Below the pieces are notes generated by a model. It was not told the origin of the DNA, made no database searches, and was given only the letters and a program-made list of their open reading frames with translations. A DNA stretch of 17,718 bases from Ruminococcaceae bacterium UBA1405 (GTDB taxonomy: Bacteria; Bacillota; Clostridia; Oscillospirales; Ruminococcaceae): the NCBI GenBank assembly GCA_002305685.1, contig DBQB01000007.1, positions 1 to 17,718 of the forward strand, written 5' to 3'. The position numbers and the translations under genes were made by a program. Shown piece by piece: positions 7,425 to 14,276 of this stretch (position 1 is the stretch's first letter; every line of letters starts with the position of its first letter).

Positions 7425-7451
7425 CCCTCAATTCGGGGGGAATTGGGGGGG
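7425..7451. repeat. G/C-rich inverted repeat in the SBP_A leader
   Basis: CCCCTCAATTC and GAATTGGGGGG form an 11-base-pair inverted repeat with one T-G pair, around a short run of G. It lies 67-93 nt upstream of the SBP_A start, within the presumed SBP_A leader. The T-G pair is a wobble only in plus-strand RNA; in minus-strand RNA it is a C-A mismatch. No T-run follows on either strand, so it is not a typical terminator. It includes runs of six and seven G. Confidence 0.5.
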
Positions 7452-7485
7452 ACAAAAACGCGGGAATTCGGTAAAGTGTAGGTGC

Positions 7486-7615
7486 AAGCACGACCAAGAA
7501 GGGCATAGGTCCTGCCCAAGTCAAGCATCAGGGAGGGGGAGCCCTTGCCTTTTGCCGGAAACCTTCGGAAAAAGGATCGCTCTGTCTGCGCGGCCAACGA
7601 TGAACAGAGCGGCCC
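7486..7615 (+). ncRNA. Candidate structured RNA element, copy 2
   Basis: The second copy of the element at 4127-4212, in the same orientation. AAGCACGACC starts at 7486 and CTGCCCAAG at 7512, the same 26-base spacing as copy 1. The final hairpin has arms 7574-7585 and 7604-7615 and the same loop sequence (7586-7603), but a different, still paired stem (CGCTCTGT with ACAGAGCG). Copy 2 carries about 45 extra bases in the middle, including a ten-base-pair hairpin (CCTTTTGCCG with CGGAAAAAGG, about 7548-7577, overlapping the outer stem). T-rich sequence follows on the plus strand. The strand is uncertain: wobble pairs favour plus, but a good promoter at 7629-7657 points through it on the minus strand, which would make it part of the SBP_A leader. 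Confidence 0.5.
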
Positions 7616-7628
7616 CCAACTTGATTTT

Positions 7629-7657
7629 ATTATACCGTAGGCCCTTAATTGAATCAA
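7629..7657 (-). promoter_or_regulatory. Sigma-70-type promoter for cluster A, within an inverted repeat
   Basis: On the minus strand TTGATT (7657-7652) and TATAAT (7634-7629) are separated by exactly 17 bases. Transcription would begin near 7622 and run through RNA element copy 2 into SBP_A, giving a leader of about 265 nt. CTTGATT (7620-7626) and AATCAAG (7652-7658) form an inverted repeat around the promoter. The plus-strand copy of TTGATT, with TTAATT 18 bases later, could be a weaker divergent promoter for the gene at 7683. Confidence 0.6.
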
Positions 7658-7682
7658 GATAGGTTCTGCTGGAGGAAGAAAT

Positions 7683-8312
7683 ATGACAAAGGAAGGATTC
7701 CACGAAACAGCGGACTATACAATATCCCTTGAGCCGGATGGATATTACGTTCGTTTTTACTGTGCTGTCTCGGGGGCTTTGCTCTGTGCGGTTGGTCCCG
7801 TCCGGGAAGGCCCACAGGAAGCGGCTTTGGAAACCGCCTGGCAGACCGAGGGCAGGAGCCATTTCAATCAGTGCCACAGATGCGGAAGATGGGTTTCCGA
7901 TGTCATGTATAATGCCGATACACTGGAATGTGTGGAGTGTTCCCCTTGGAAGATCTTCCCCCATTTCTGCCCGCATTGCGGGGCCGGGATTTCTGAAGCC
8001 GGGACTTTCTGTCTCAAATGCGGCACCCGCTTGCCGGGAGACGGAGGGCAGTATCAGAAGATCCGCAGGGTCGGCATGAACCAATATGGGTTCGGGCCGG
8101 ATGCCATGAAGCAAAGAAAGGTTTGCCGGATCTGCGGCGCCACGATGCCCTCTGAAGAAGATTTTTGCAGGATCTGCGGAGCGGTTCTTCCAAAAGAAAC
8201 CCTGTTTGATTTGTATAAAGCAAAGCATTTTTATTGTCCGGCGTGCGGTACCGTTACAGAGAATACCGCGAATTTCTGTCCGCAGTGCGGCGAACGCCTC
8301 CGGCACCGATGA
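7683..8312 (+). CDS. Multi-zinc-ribbon protein (209 aa)
   Basis: A soluble protein with four cysteine modules in a row: Cys64/67 with 83/86, Cys96/99 with 110/113, Cys148/151 with 162/165, and Cys185/188 with 199/202. The last three are classic short zinc ribbons (CPHCG, CLKCG, CRICG, CPACG, CPQCG). The first module and the N-terminal 60 residues resemble the protein at 11813-12211: FNQCHRCGRWV here against FNLCPLCERLV there. The start is supported by GGAGGAAGAAAT. It lies 34 nt before SBP_B on the same strand, so it is probably the first gene of cluster B. No enzyme motif is visible. A role as protein adaptor or zinc-dependent scaffold is inference; such ribbons can also bind nucleic acid. 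Confidence 0.88.
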   Translation: MTKEGFHETADYTISLEPDGYYVRFYCAVSGALLCAVGPVREGPQEAALETAWQTEGRSHFNQCHRCGRWVSDVMYNADTLECVECSPWKIFPHFCPHCGAGISEAGTFCLKCGTRLPGDGGQYQKIRRVGMNQYGFGPDAMKQRKVCRICGATMPSEEDFCRICGAVLPKETLFDLYKAKHFYCPACGTVTENTANFCPQCGERLRHR

Positions 8313-8346
8313 TCCGGCATCAAACCACCTACGGGAGAGATTTTCC

Positions 8347-9729
8347 ATGAGAGTATACCATATAAAGATTGTGTTGGCCGTTCTTCTTTGCTGTTCCCTG
8401 CTGCTGGGAGGATGCTCTCTGCTGACCCAAAGCGGCGAACAGCCTGTTACCATCAATATCTGGCATGTTTACGGGGCGCAGACCGATTCTCCGCTGAATG
8501 ATTTTATCCAGATCTTCAACGAAACCGTGGGGAAAGAGCAGAGAATCCAGGTGGAGGTCTCCATGGTCTCCAACAACAAAAACATCCACAGGCACATTCT
8601 TGCCGCCGCCAATAAAGATCCGGGCGTCTCCCCCCTGCCGGATATCTTTGTGGCCTACCCCAAAACGGTTCTGGCGCTGCCGGATGAAAGCATTTTGGTG
8701 GATTATCGCGACTATTTTACAGAAGAAGAGCTGTCGGCATTTCTTCCCGCTTTTCTCCAGGATGGCGAGGTAAATGGGCGGCTGGTGTGCTTGCCGGTGG
8801 CCAAGTCCACCGAACTTCTTTACGTCAATCGGACCGCCTTTGACCGGTTTTCCGATGCCACAGGGGTGCCGTTGAGCCAGCTTTCCACATGGGAAGGGCT
8901 TTATTCTGCCGCACGCGAATATGCCGCCTGGACCGACAGCCAGACGCCTGATCAGCCGAGCGATGGAAAATCTCTTTTTGTCCACGATTTTCATTTCGAT
9001 TACTTTCAGGTGGGGGTGCAGTCCCTGGGGCAGCCTTTCTTTGATGGGGAGGAGATCGCTTTTGGGCCAGTCTTTGAAAAGGTGTGGGATCCTTACGCGA
9101 AAGCCTGCCTGTCCGGCGGCGTATGGCTGCGGGGTGGATATGCCACCGATCCTCTGCGGACGGAGGATGCCATTGTCAGCGTAGCGTCCTCCGCCAGCGT
9201 ACTGTATTTCTCCAACGAAGTGATCCATCCGGATAACATTGCCGAGCAGATCGAACTGACGGTACTGCCCTGCCCGGTGTTTGAGGATGGGGAAAAGATG
9301 GTGATGCAGCGCGGAGCGGGGATGTGTACCGTAAAATCCACACCAAAACGGGAAAAGGCCGCCATGACCTTTTTAAAGTGGCTGACAGAGGCGGAGTGCA
9401 ACACCCGTTTTGCGGTAAGCGCAGGATATATGCCTGTAACACAGGAAGCTTTTGACCGGTATCTGCCCCTGGAGATTGAAAACCTTGCAGAACCCAAATA
9501 CCAAGAGCTTTATCGTGCGTTTCAGGAAACCCAGCGCAGCTATCAGTTTTATTCCGCGCCTCAGCTGGAAAGTTATCTGGAGACGGAAAATGCTTTTGAG
9601 GATCAGGTCCGGCGATGCCTGCGAAGAGAACGGGAAAAATACCTGGCATCACCGGATCAGACAGAGGAACACCTGGCGGATATCGCCAAACAAAGCTATG
9701 GACTGTTTCAGGAACTGATGCGGAACTGA
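8347..9729 (+). CDS. SBP_B: extracellular solute-binding lipoprotein (460 aa)
   Basis: An intact type-1 extracellular solute-binding protein, the fold used by carbohydrate and related ABC importers. Residues 1-23 are a lipoprotein signal with lipobox LGGC (Cys23). Family blocks include INIWHVYGAQTDSPLN, FNETVGKEQ, LPVAKSTELLYVN, LSTWEG with Trp182, and MPVTQEAFDRY near the C-terminus. The start at 8347 is chosen for the signal peptide and an upstream GGGAGAG; the same frame is open back into the previous gene, so a longer start is possible but unlikely. It lies 30 nt before LuxR_B. No permease or ATPase gene is adjacent, so a sensory role with LuxR_B or LuxR_A is more likely than transport, which is inference. 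It is paralogous to SBP_A over its whole length. Confidence 0.92.
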   Translation: MRVYHIKIVLAVLLCCSLLLGGCSLLTQSGEQPVTINIWHVYGAQTDSPLNDFIQIFNETVGKEQRIQVEVSMVSNNKNIHRHILAAANKDPGVSPLPDIFVAYPKTVLALPDESILVDYRDYFTEEELSAFLPAFLQDGEVNGRLVCLPVAKSTELLYVNRTAFDRFSDATGVPLSQLSTWEGLYSAAREYAAWTDSQTPDQPSDGKSLFVHDFHFDYFQVGVQSLGQPFFDGEEIAFGPVFEKVWDPYAKACLSGGVWLRGGYATDPLRTEDAIVSVASSASVLYFSNEVIHPDNIAEQIELTVLPCPVFEDGEKMVMQRGAGMCTVKSTPKREKAAMTFLKWLTEAECNTRFAVSAGYMPVTQEAFDRYLPLEIENLAEPKYQELYRAFQETQRSYQFYSAPQLESYLETENAFEDQVRRCLRREREKYLASPDQTEEHLADIAKQSYGLFQELMRN

Positions 9730-9759
9730 CGGTTCAGTGGAAGGGAGTGACGAACAGAG

Positions 9760-11333
9760 ATGCAATGTATCAGGAAGGAAATCTGGAAATTCCCTCCCCA
9801 AATACAGCGGAAAAGCATCCGAATGCAGCGCAGGCTGTTTTTATACTGGAGCGCGATGCTGCTGGTCGTTCTTTCCATTTTTGTGGTCGTTCTCAGCGCA
9901 GCAGGCGTTTTTTCGGCTTTGGATAAAGAGATACAGCAGATCGTATCGGTGCGGCAGAAAACTGTTGTTTCTGACCTGTCCGCGCAGTTCGACAAGATGA
10001 CTGCCCAGGGGATCGCGATTTCCGAACAATCGTCGGCTTTGATCAGCGACTACCTCTTTACCGATCCGGTCACATCCCTGAACAACGATCCCGGACGGAT
10101 CGGGGAACTGGAATCCCTGCTGTACGGATATCTTGTGACATCGCTGCAATCCACTCCATGCAGCGGAGTTTATCTGATTTTGGATGCCACCGCCAATACC
10201 CAGGCGCCAGGCGCCCAATCCTCCCGGGCCGGCCTTTATCTTCGGCTGGCCAACCCGTGCAGCAGAGGGGCTGCAAACCAGGACATGGTTTTGTTCCGCG
10301 GTGTTCCCGATGTTGCCCGGAAACATCAGCTGGAACTGCATAACCGCTGGAAGCTGGAATTTGACAGTTCCAATATGCCCGGTTATGAAGAGGTCCTCGG
10401 CAGCCCCGGGGGGGGCGGCTGGCAGATAATGTTGCCTGGACAGAACGGACCCGTTTGACCGATACCTGGGAAAACGTCATGCTTCTGATGGCCCCCATCC
10501 GGGGAAACGACGGGTCGGTGCTGGGCGTTTGCGGGCTGGAAGTGAGCGAACTGTATTTTATGCTCTCCTACCCATCGGAAGAAAGCGATTTTGGCAGCAT
10601 GGTGACCCTCCTTGCGCCGATGAACGGAGATGACCTCCTGCTGTCCCGTGCAATGGCAGGTCAGCTGGAGGAAACCTACCTCAACACAGAGGACGTTTTG
10701 CAGGTGAAGAAGGGGAAATATTTTAACCAGTATATCGGAAAGCATCAGACCTTTCTGGGCGTTCACACCAAGGTGAATCTGCGTATGACAGACGGCTCCC
10801 AGCTGTATGCGGTTACGCTGGTTCCCCAGGATCCTTATCTGCGTGCAAGTGCTCTGCGGCGGGCCTTTTGGATCATTGGCACCGTGGCGATTTTAGCAGT
10901 CCTGCTGCTCCTTTCCACCTGTCTTTCCCGCTCTTTTGCCCAGCCGATTTCCAAGAGCCTGGAATTGATCCGGAACGAGGGGGTTTTGTGCAGGGAGTGC
11001 TCCGGTGTGACGGAAATCGACGAGCTGTTCGAGTTCATACAAACAAAAATGCAGGCCATGGGCAGGCCGAGACTTCCGTCCAATATCGAGGAGCTTTTTG
11101 ATTCTTTCGCTCAGCGGGCAACCAGTCTTACGCCTACGGAGCATAACATCCTGAAATATTATGCCGACGGCAAAGGAATCAACGAGGTAGCAGAACAAGC
11201 CTGTATCAGCATCAACACGGTTCGCAGGCATAATGCAAATATTTATCAGAAACTGGAAGTTGGCTCTCGGGAGGAGCTTCTACTATATATTGAACTGTTT
11301 CGACGCTGTGATCGATTGGATGAACTGATCTAA
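9760..11333 (+). pseudogene. LuxR_B: membrane LuxR-type sensor split by a frameshift at a G8 run
   Basis: A paralogue of LuxR_A with the same order: transmembrane helix near residues 26-50, extracellular domain, second transmembrane helix (coded about 10865-10930), linker, and a C-terminal LuxR helix-turn-helix (SLTPTEHNILKYY, then TVRRHNANIYQKLEV). The first frame runs from the ATG at 9760 to a stop at 10458; the rest is in another frame, open from 10389 to 11333. The only homopolymer in the overlap is eight G at 10408-10415. Nine or six G would restore a continuous protein of about 524 or 523 residues (GSPGG-RLADN) that matches LuxR_A. As read, the first part would be a membrane-tethered fragment without DNA-binding domain. 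Possible causes are sequencing error, phase variation by slippage, ribosomal frameshifting, or decay. The ribosome site GGGAG is a little far (12 nt) from the start. It is cotranscribed with SBP_B. Confidence 0.85.
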
Positions 11334-11499
11334 TGAAAGGCATTTGTTTTTCCAGAAGAGATTTTACAGAAAAAAATATGTGTAGCGTTGTCTCCAAACG
11401 GATACGATTCCATATGTCACTCCCGAGAAAAGAGAATTGCACGAAAAAACAGGAGTGCAGCATCGTTACCTTTGGTGGTTCTAAATCAATCTCCTCCGA

Positions 11500-11555
11500 A
11501 GCAGGCAGGGTAGCAGACTTTTTTGAAAGTCGCTGCTCTGCCTGCTTTGTGTTTT
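11500..11555 (+). terminator. Terminator after cluster B
   Basis: A long hairpin, arms 11500-11521 and 11526-11546, with about 21 base pairs, one bulged A and a TTTG loop, starts with AGCAGGCAG pairing to CTGCCTGCT. It is followed on the plus strand by TTGTGTTTT. It stands about 165 nt after the LuxR_B stop and separates cluster B from the next control region. The stretch 11334-11499 between them shows nothing I can assign. Confidence 0.75.
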
Positions 11556-11632
11556 AAGTTGACGATAACGTAACAAGAAATCCTGATATATAGATATTTT
11601 CACAAAAATTCTGTAAAAATAAAGGCTTAATA

Positions 11633-11721
11633 CACTAAACAAATGATGTATTTTTCAAAAATCTCTCTAAAATACATAATCATGCAATAGATTTGGGTAT
11701 CAAGAGCTGTTACTGTAAACT
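11633..11721 (+). promoter_or_regulatory. Shared control region, copy R (drives the rightward operon)
   Basis: The plus-strand partner of 3134-3222 on the minus strand: same conserved blocks, same spacing, no gaps over 89 bases. ATGTATTTT and AAAATACAT (11646-11677) form a perfect nine-base inverted repeat with a 14-base spacer. TTTTCA with CATAAT 17 bases later is a weak promoter candidate, but the partner copy has only TTTTTG and CACAAT there, so promoter strength probably depends on a regulator. It lies 91 nt upstream of the first gene (GTG at 11813). Confidence 0.75.
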
Positions 11722-11812
11722 CATAAGAAAAAACTGCGGATTCATAGGAACAGCTTGGTATTTTGGTATAAATAAATTATTTTGTGTGGATAAAGAAAAA
11801 AGGGGGGGTTCG

Positions 11813-12211
11813 GTGAAACAGGTTATCCGAGAGCATTTGATCGATTGTTCCGATCCGGAGAAGTTTGTTTTTAACCTGATTTGTCCGGAGTGCGGGACGG
11901 TGTGGCAGAGCACGCCTGTCGCCTTTTCCAAAGCGGGAGAGGTCCCCCCAACCGAATCCAAGCGGGTCATCTACTATCTGCTTTACGAGCGGGAAAAGCA
12001 GTGGGCCTGCGCCAAGGCGGTGGAAGAGGCTGTCCATTGTTTCAATCTGTGCCCGCTGTGCGAGCGCCTGGTGTGCAACAGCTGCTTCCTTATTTGTCAG
12101 GACATCGATATGTGCCTGCGGTGTGCGGAACAGCTGCAGGAAACGGGAGAACAGGTTTCGTTTGCCGGCTGGGCAACCCATGAGGATCATTGCGGCGAGA
12201 AAACAGGCTGA
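11813..12211 (+). CDS. Cysteine-rich zinc-ribbon protein (132 aa)
   Basis: The first gene of the rightward operon. The GTG start at 11813 is preferred to a TTG at 11693 because a G-rich Shine-Dalgarno (AGGGGGGG at 11801-11808) stands just before it and the upstream residues look non-coding. Cysteine pairs are Cys24/27 (CPECG), Cys80/83 (CPLC), Cys88/91 (CNSC) and Cys101/104 (CLRC), enough for two zinc sites. The pattern FNLCPLCERLVC followed by DMCLRCA matches the N-terminal module of the multi-ribbon protein at 7683, so the two belong to one family. No signal peptide or membrane helix is seen. The function is unknown; association with the downstream TFIIB-type zinc-ribbon and TPM proteins is suggested by the operon. 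Confidence 0.82.
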   Translation: MKQVIREHLIDCSDPEKFVFNLICPECGTVWQSTPVAFSKAGEVPPTESKRVIYYLLYEREKQWACAKAVEEAVHCFNLCPLCERLVCNSCFLICQDIDMCLRCAEQLQETGEQVSFAGWATHEDHCGEKTG

Positions 12212-12306
12212 AACACTTTTGCGGGAAAGCAATCATCTGTTGGCAAATTGTGAAGATGCCACCCTTGGTTCTTGACAGAAAAAGTGATTTAGGAGGCGAA
12301 CCACCT

Positions 12307-13416
12307 ATGGCAACTGGTATTACCACATATCAATGTCCAGCATGTACCGGCCCCCTGCATTTTGTAGGGGAAAGCGGAAAATTGGAATGCGATTACTGCG
12401 GAAAAGCCTACGATGTGGCGGAGATCGAAAAGCTTTACAGCGAAAAAGAAGCGGCTTCCGTGGAAGCTCAGGCCAAAGCGGATGCAGCCAGGGAGAGGGA
12501 AAATGCTGCGGCTCAGGAAATGGGAATGTCCTGGGATGCCCAGGAGGTCGCGGGAATGAAGAACTACAACTGCCCCTCCTGCGGCGCCGAGCTGATCTGC
12601 GACGCCACCACCGCGGCGACCAGCTGCCCCTATTGCGGTAATCCCACCATCGTGCCCGGTCAGTTTACCGGCGGACTGAAGCCGGAGCTGGTCATCCCTT
12701 TCAGGCTGGATAAACAGGCGGCTATCAAGGCCCTGAAAAACTACTATAGGGGCAAAAAGCTGCTGCCCAAATCATTCAAGGACCAAAACCATATCGAGGA
12801 GATCCAGGGGGTCTATGTCCCCTTCTGGCTGTGCGACTGCGAGGTGGATGGCTCCATCCACTATCACGCCACCAACACCAGCACCTGGAGAGAGGGGGAC
12901 TACGTGGTCACCCAAACCAAACATTATGAGGTGGACCGCAGCGGCCAGATCGGATTCAGGCAGGTTCCGGTGGACGCTTCCACAAAGATGCCGGACGCTC
13001 ACATGGACGCCATCGAACCTTATGACTATAGCGACCTCAGGCCTTTCTCCAGCGCCTATCTGCCCGGTTTTCTGGCGGATAAGTACGACGTAAACCAGCA
13101 GGAGAGCCTGCCCCGCATCCAGTCCCGGGCGGAGAACAGCGCTGAAATGGAGATGCGGAACACGGTGCAGGGCTATTCCACCGTGACGGCGACAAGTAAA
13201 AATCTGAATTTCAGCCACTCCGGTATGAAATACGCGCTGATGCCGGTCTGGATGCTCAGCACGAAATGGAAGGATCAGAATTTCCTCTTTGCCATGAATG
13301 GCCAGACTGGAAAGCTGGTCGGCGACCTTCCCATAGATAATGGCAAACGTGTGGCCTGGTTTGTCGGTACAGCCATTGTGTCGCTGCTCCTCCAGCTGGC
13401 ATTTTGGTGGTGGTAG
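12307..13416 (+). CDS. TFIIB-type zinc-ribbon membrane protein (369 aa)
   Basis: Two zinc ribbons come first: Cys10/13 with Cys28/31 (YQCPAC ... CDYCGKAYDV), and Cys89/92 with Cys107/110 (CPSCGAEL ... CPYCGNP). They are separated by a charged alanine/glutamate-rich helix (about 38-80). A long soluble domain (about 115-345) with VIPFRLDKQAAIKALKNYY and VYVPFWLCDCEVDG is the pattern of the Firmicutes proteins often called TFIIB-type zinc-ribbon proteins. The C-terminus (about 348-368) is one membrane anchor ending in FWWW. ATG 12307 is chosen because AGGAGGCGAACC precedes it; the same frame is open further upstream. It is followed 20 nt later by the TPM gene, a frequent pairing. The role is not established; envelope quality control is a guess. 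Confidence 0.9.
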   Translation: MATGITTYQCPACTGPLHFVGESGKLECDYCGKAYDVAEIEKLYSEKEAASVEAQAKADAARERENAAAQEMGMSWDAQEVAGMKNYNCPSCGAELICDATTAATSCPYCGNPTIVPGQFTGGLKPELVIPFRLDKQAAIKALKNYYRGKKLLPKSFKDQNHIEEIQGVYVPFWLCDCEVDGSIHYHATNTSTWREGDYVVTQTKHYEVDRSGQIGFRQVPVDASTKMPDAHMDAIEPYDYSDLRPFSSAYLPGFLADKYDVNQQESLPRIQSRAENSAEMEMRNTVQGYSTVTATSKNLNFSHSGMKYALMPVWMLSTKWKDQNFLFAMNGQTGKLVGDLPIDNGKRVAWFVGTAIVSLLLQLAFWWW

Positions 13417-13436
13417 TGTTAAGGGAGGGTAAACAG

Positions 13437-14246
13437 ATGAAAAAGAAACTCTTCGGATTCTGTGCGGCGCTCTGCATGCTGATGATGTTGGTGTTCCCGG
13501 TCTATGCCGCGGCGGAGGACGCTCCCTTCAATGAAAGCGAGATCCCCTTCCGCACAATGGTAACGGATAACGCCGACCTTCTGACGGACGCCGAGGAAAA
13601 AGAATTGGCCGCCAAAGCATGGGACCTGACCCGGACATACAATTGCGCCGTCTATATCGTCACCCTTCCCTCCCTGGAGGGTATGGAAGCATGGGAAGTC
13701 ACCGAATATCTTTGGACGGAGTACCATATGGGCTACGGCGAGGACCAAAGCGGTGTGATGCTGATGCTTTCCATGGAATACCGGGATTATGACATCGCGG
13801 CCCATGGTTACGGCAACGTCGCCTTTACCGACTACGGCAAGGAAGTAATGGCGGAGCGGTTCCTGCCCGAATTGGGGGATGACAACTGGTACGCTGGATT
13901 ATCCATCTATCTGGACTGCTGCGGCGAATTTCTGGAGCTGGCCGCTGAGGGAACTCCCTTCGATGTAGGCAGCGACAGCGACCCGCTTTTTGAAGCGGGC
14001 ATCAGTCTCGTGGCCTCCCTGGTCATCGCATTTATCGTCACCGTCCGTCTCGAGGCACAGATGAAAACAGCCAAGATGCAGAAGGCGGCCCAGGCCTATA
14101 TCGACCAGCAGGGTTTGGTGCTGAGTGTGCAGCGTGACCACTACACCCATACCACCCGCAGCGAGCGGTATGATCCACCAAAGAAATCCGACGGCGGCAC
14201 GACGGTCAACGACGACGGTTTTTCCCACTCAAGCGGGAAGTTTTGA
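13437..14246 (+). CDS. TPM domain membrane protein (269 aa)
   Basis: Signal peptide at residues 1-25 (ending VYAAAE), then a TPM domain at about 42-170: VTDNADLLTDAEEKELAAKA at the start, CAVYIVTLPSLEG in the middle, YGEDQSGVMLMLSMEYRDYDI later. A transmembrane helix follows at about 186-205, then a basic cytoplasmic tail ending GFSHSSGKF, an ending typical of the family. TPM domains sit outside the membrane and are linked to envelope maintenance; the plant homologue acts in photosystem II repair and has phosphatase activity, which cannot be assumed here. The start follows AAGGGAGGGTAAACAG. It is the third gene of the rightward operon, and the next gene begins about 30 nt after its stop. Confidence 0.92.
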   Translation: MKKKLFGFCAALCMLMMLVFPVYAAAEDAPFNESEIPFRTMVTDNADLLTDAEEKELAAKAWDLTRTYNCAVYIVTLPSLEGMEAWEVTEYLWTEYHMGYGEDQSGVMLMLSMEYRDYDIAAHGYGNVAFTDYGKEVMAERFLPELGDDNWYAGLSIYLDCCGEFLELAAEGTPFDVGSDSDPLFEAGISLVASLVIAFIVTVRLEAQMKTAKMQKAAQAYIDQQGLVLSVQRDHYTHTTRSERYDPPKKSDGGTTVNDDGFSHSSGKF

Positions 14247-14276
14247 TCCATGACGGACGGCAAGGAGGTGAGGGCT

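Noticed and set aside
7415..7657. Minus-strand short frames over both structured elements, which share SSLAAQ and LLGRA-like peptides
   Set aside because: The peptide similarity follows from the shared nucleotide blocks. There is no ribosome site or good start, and stem changes keep base pairing rather than protein sequence. The spacing difference of about 45 bases is a multiple of three, so a peptide is not fully excluded.
7521..8456. A 311-codon minus-strand frame overlapping the zinc-ribbon gene and SBP_B start
   Set aside because: It is antisense to two well-supported genes with ribosome sites and recognisable domains, and its product has no family pattern.
11333..11557. A 74-codon plus-strand frame starting at the LuxR_B stop (TAATG overlap)
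   Set aside because: No ribosome site is seen, the composition is not protein-like, and the last third is the terminator hairpin.
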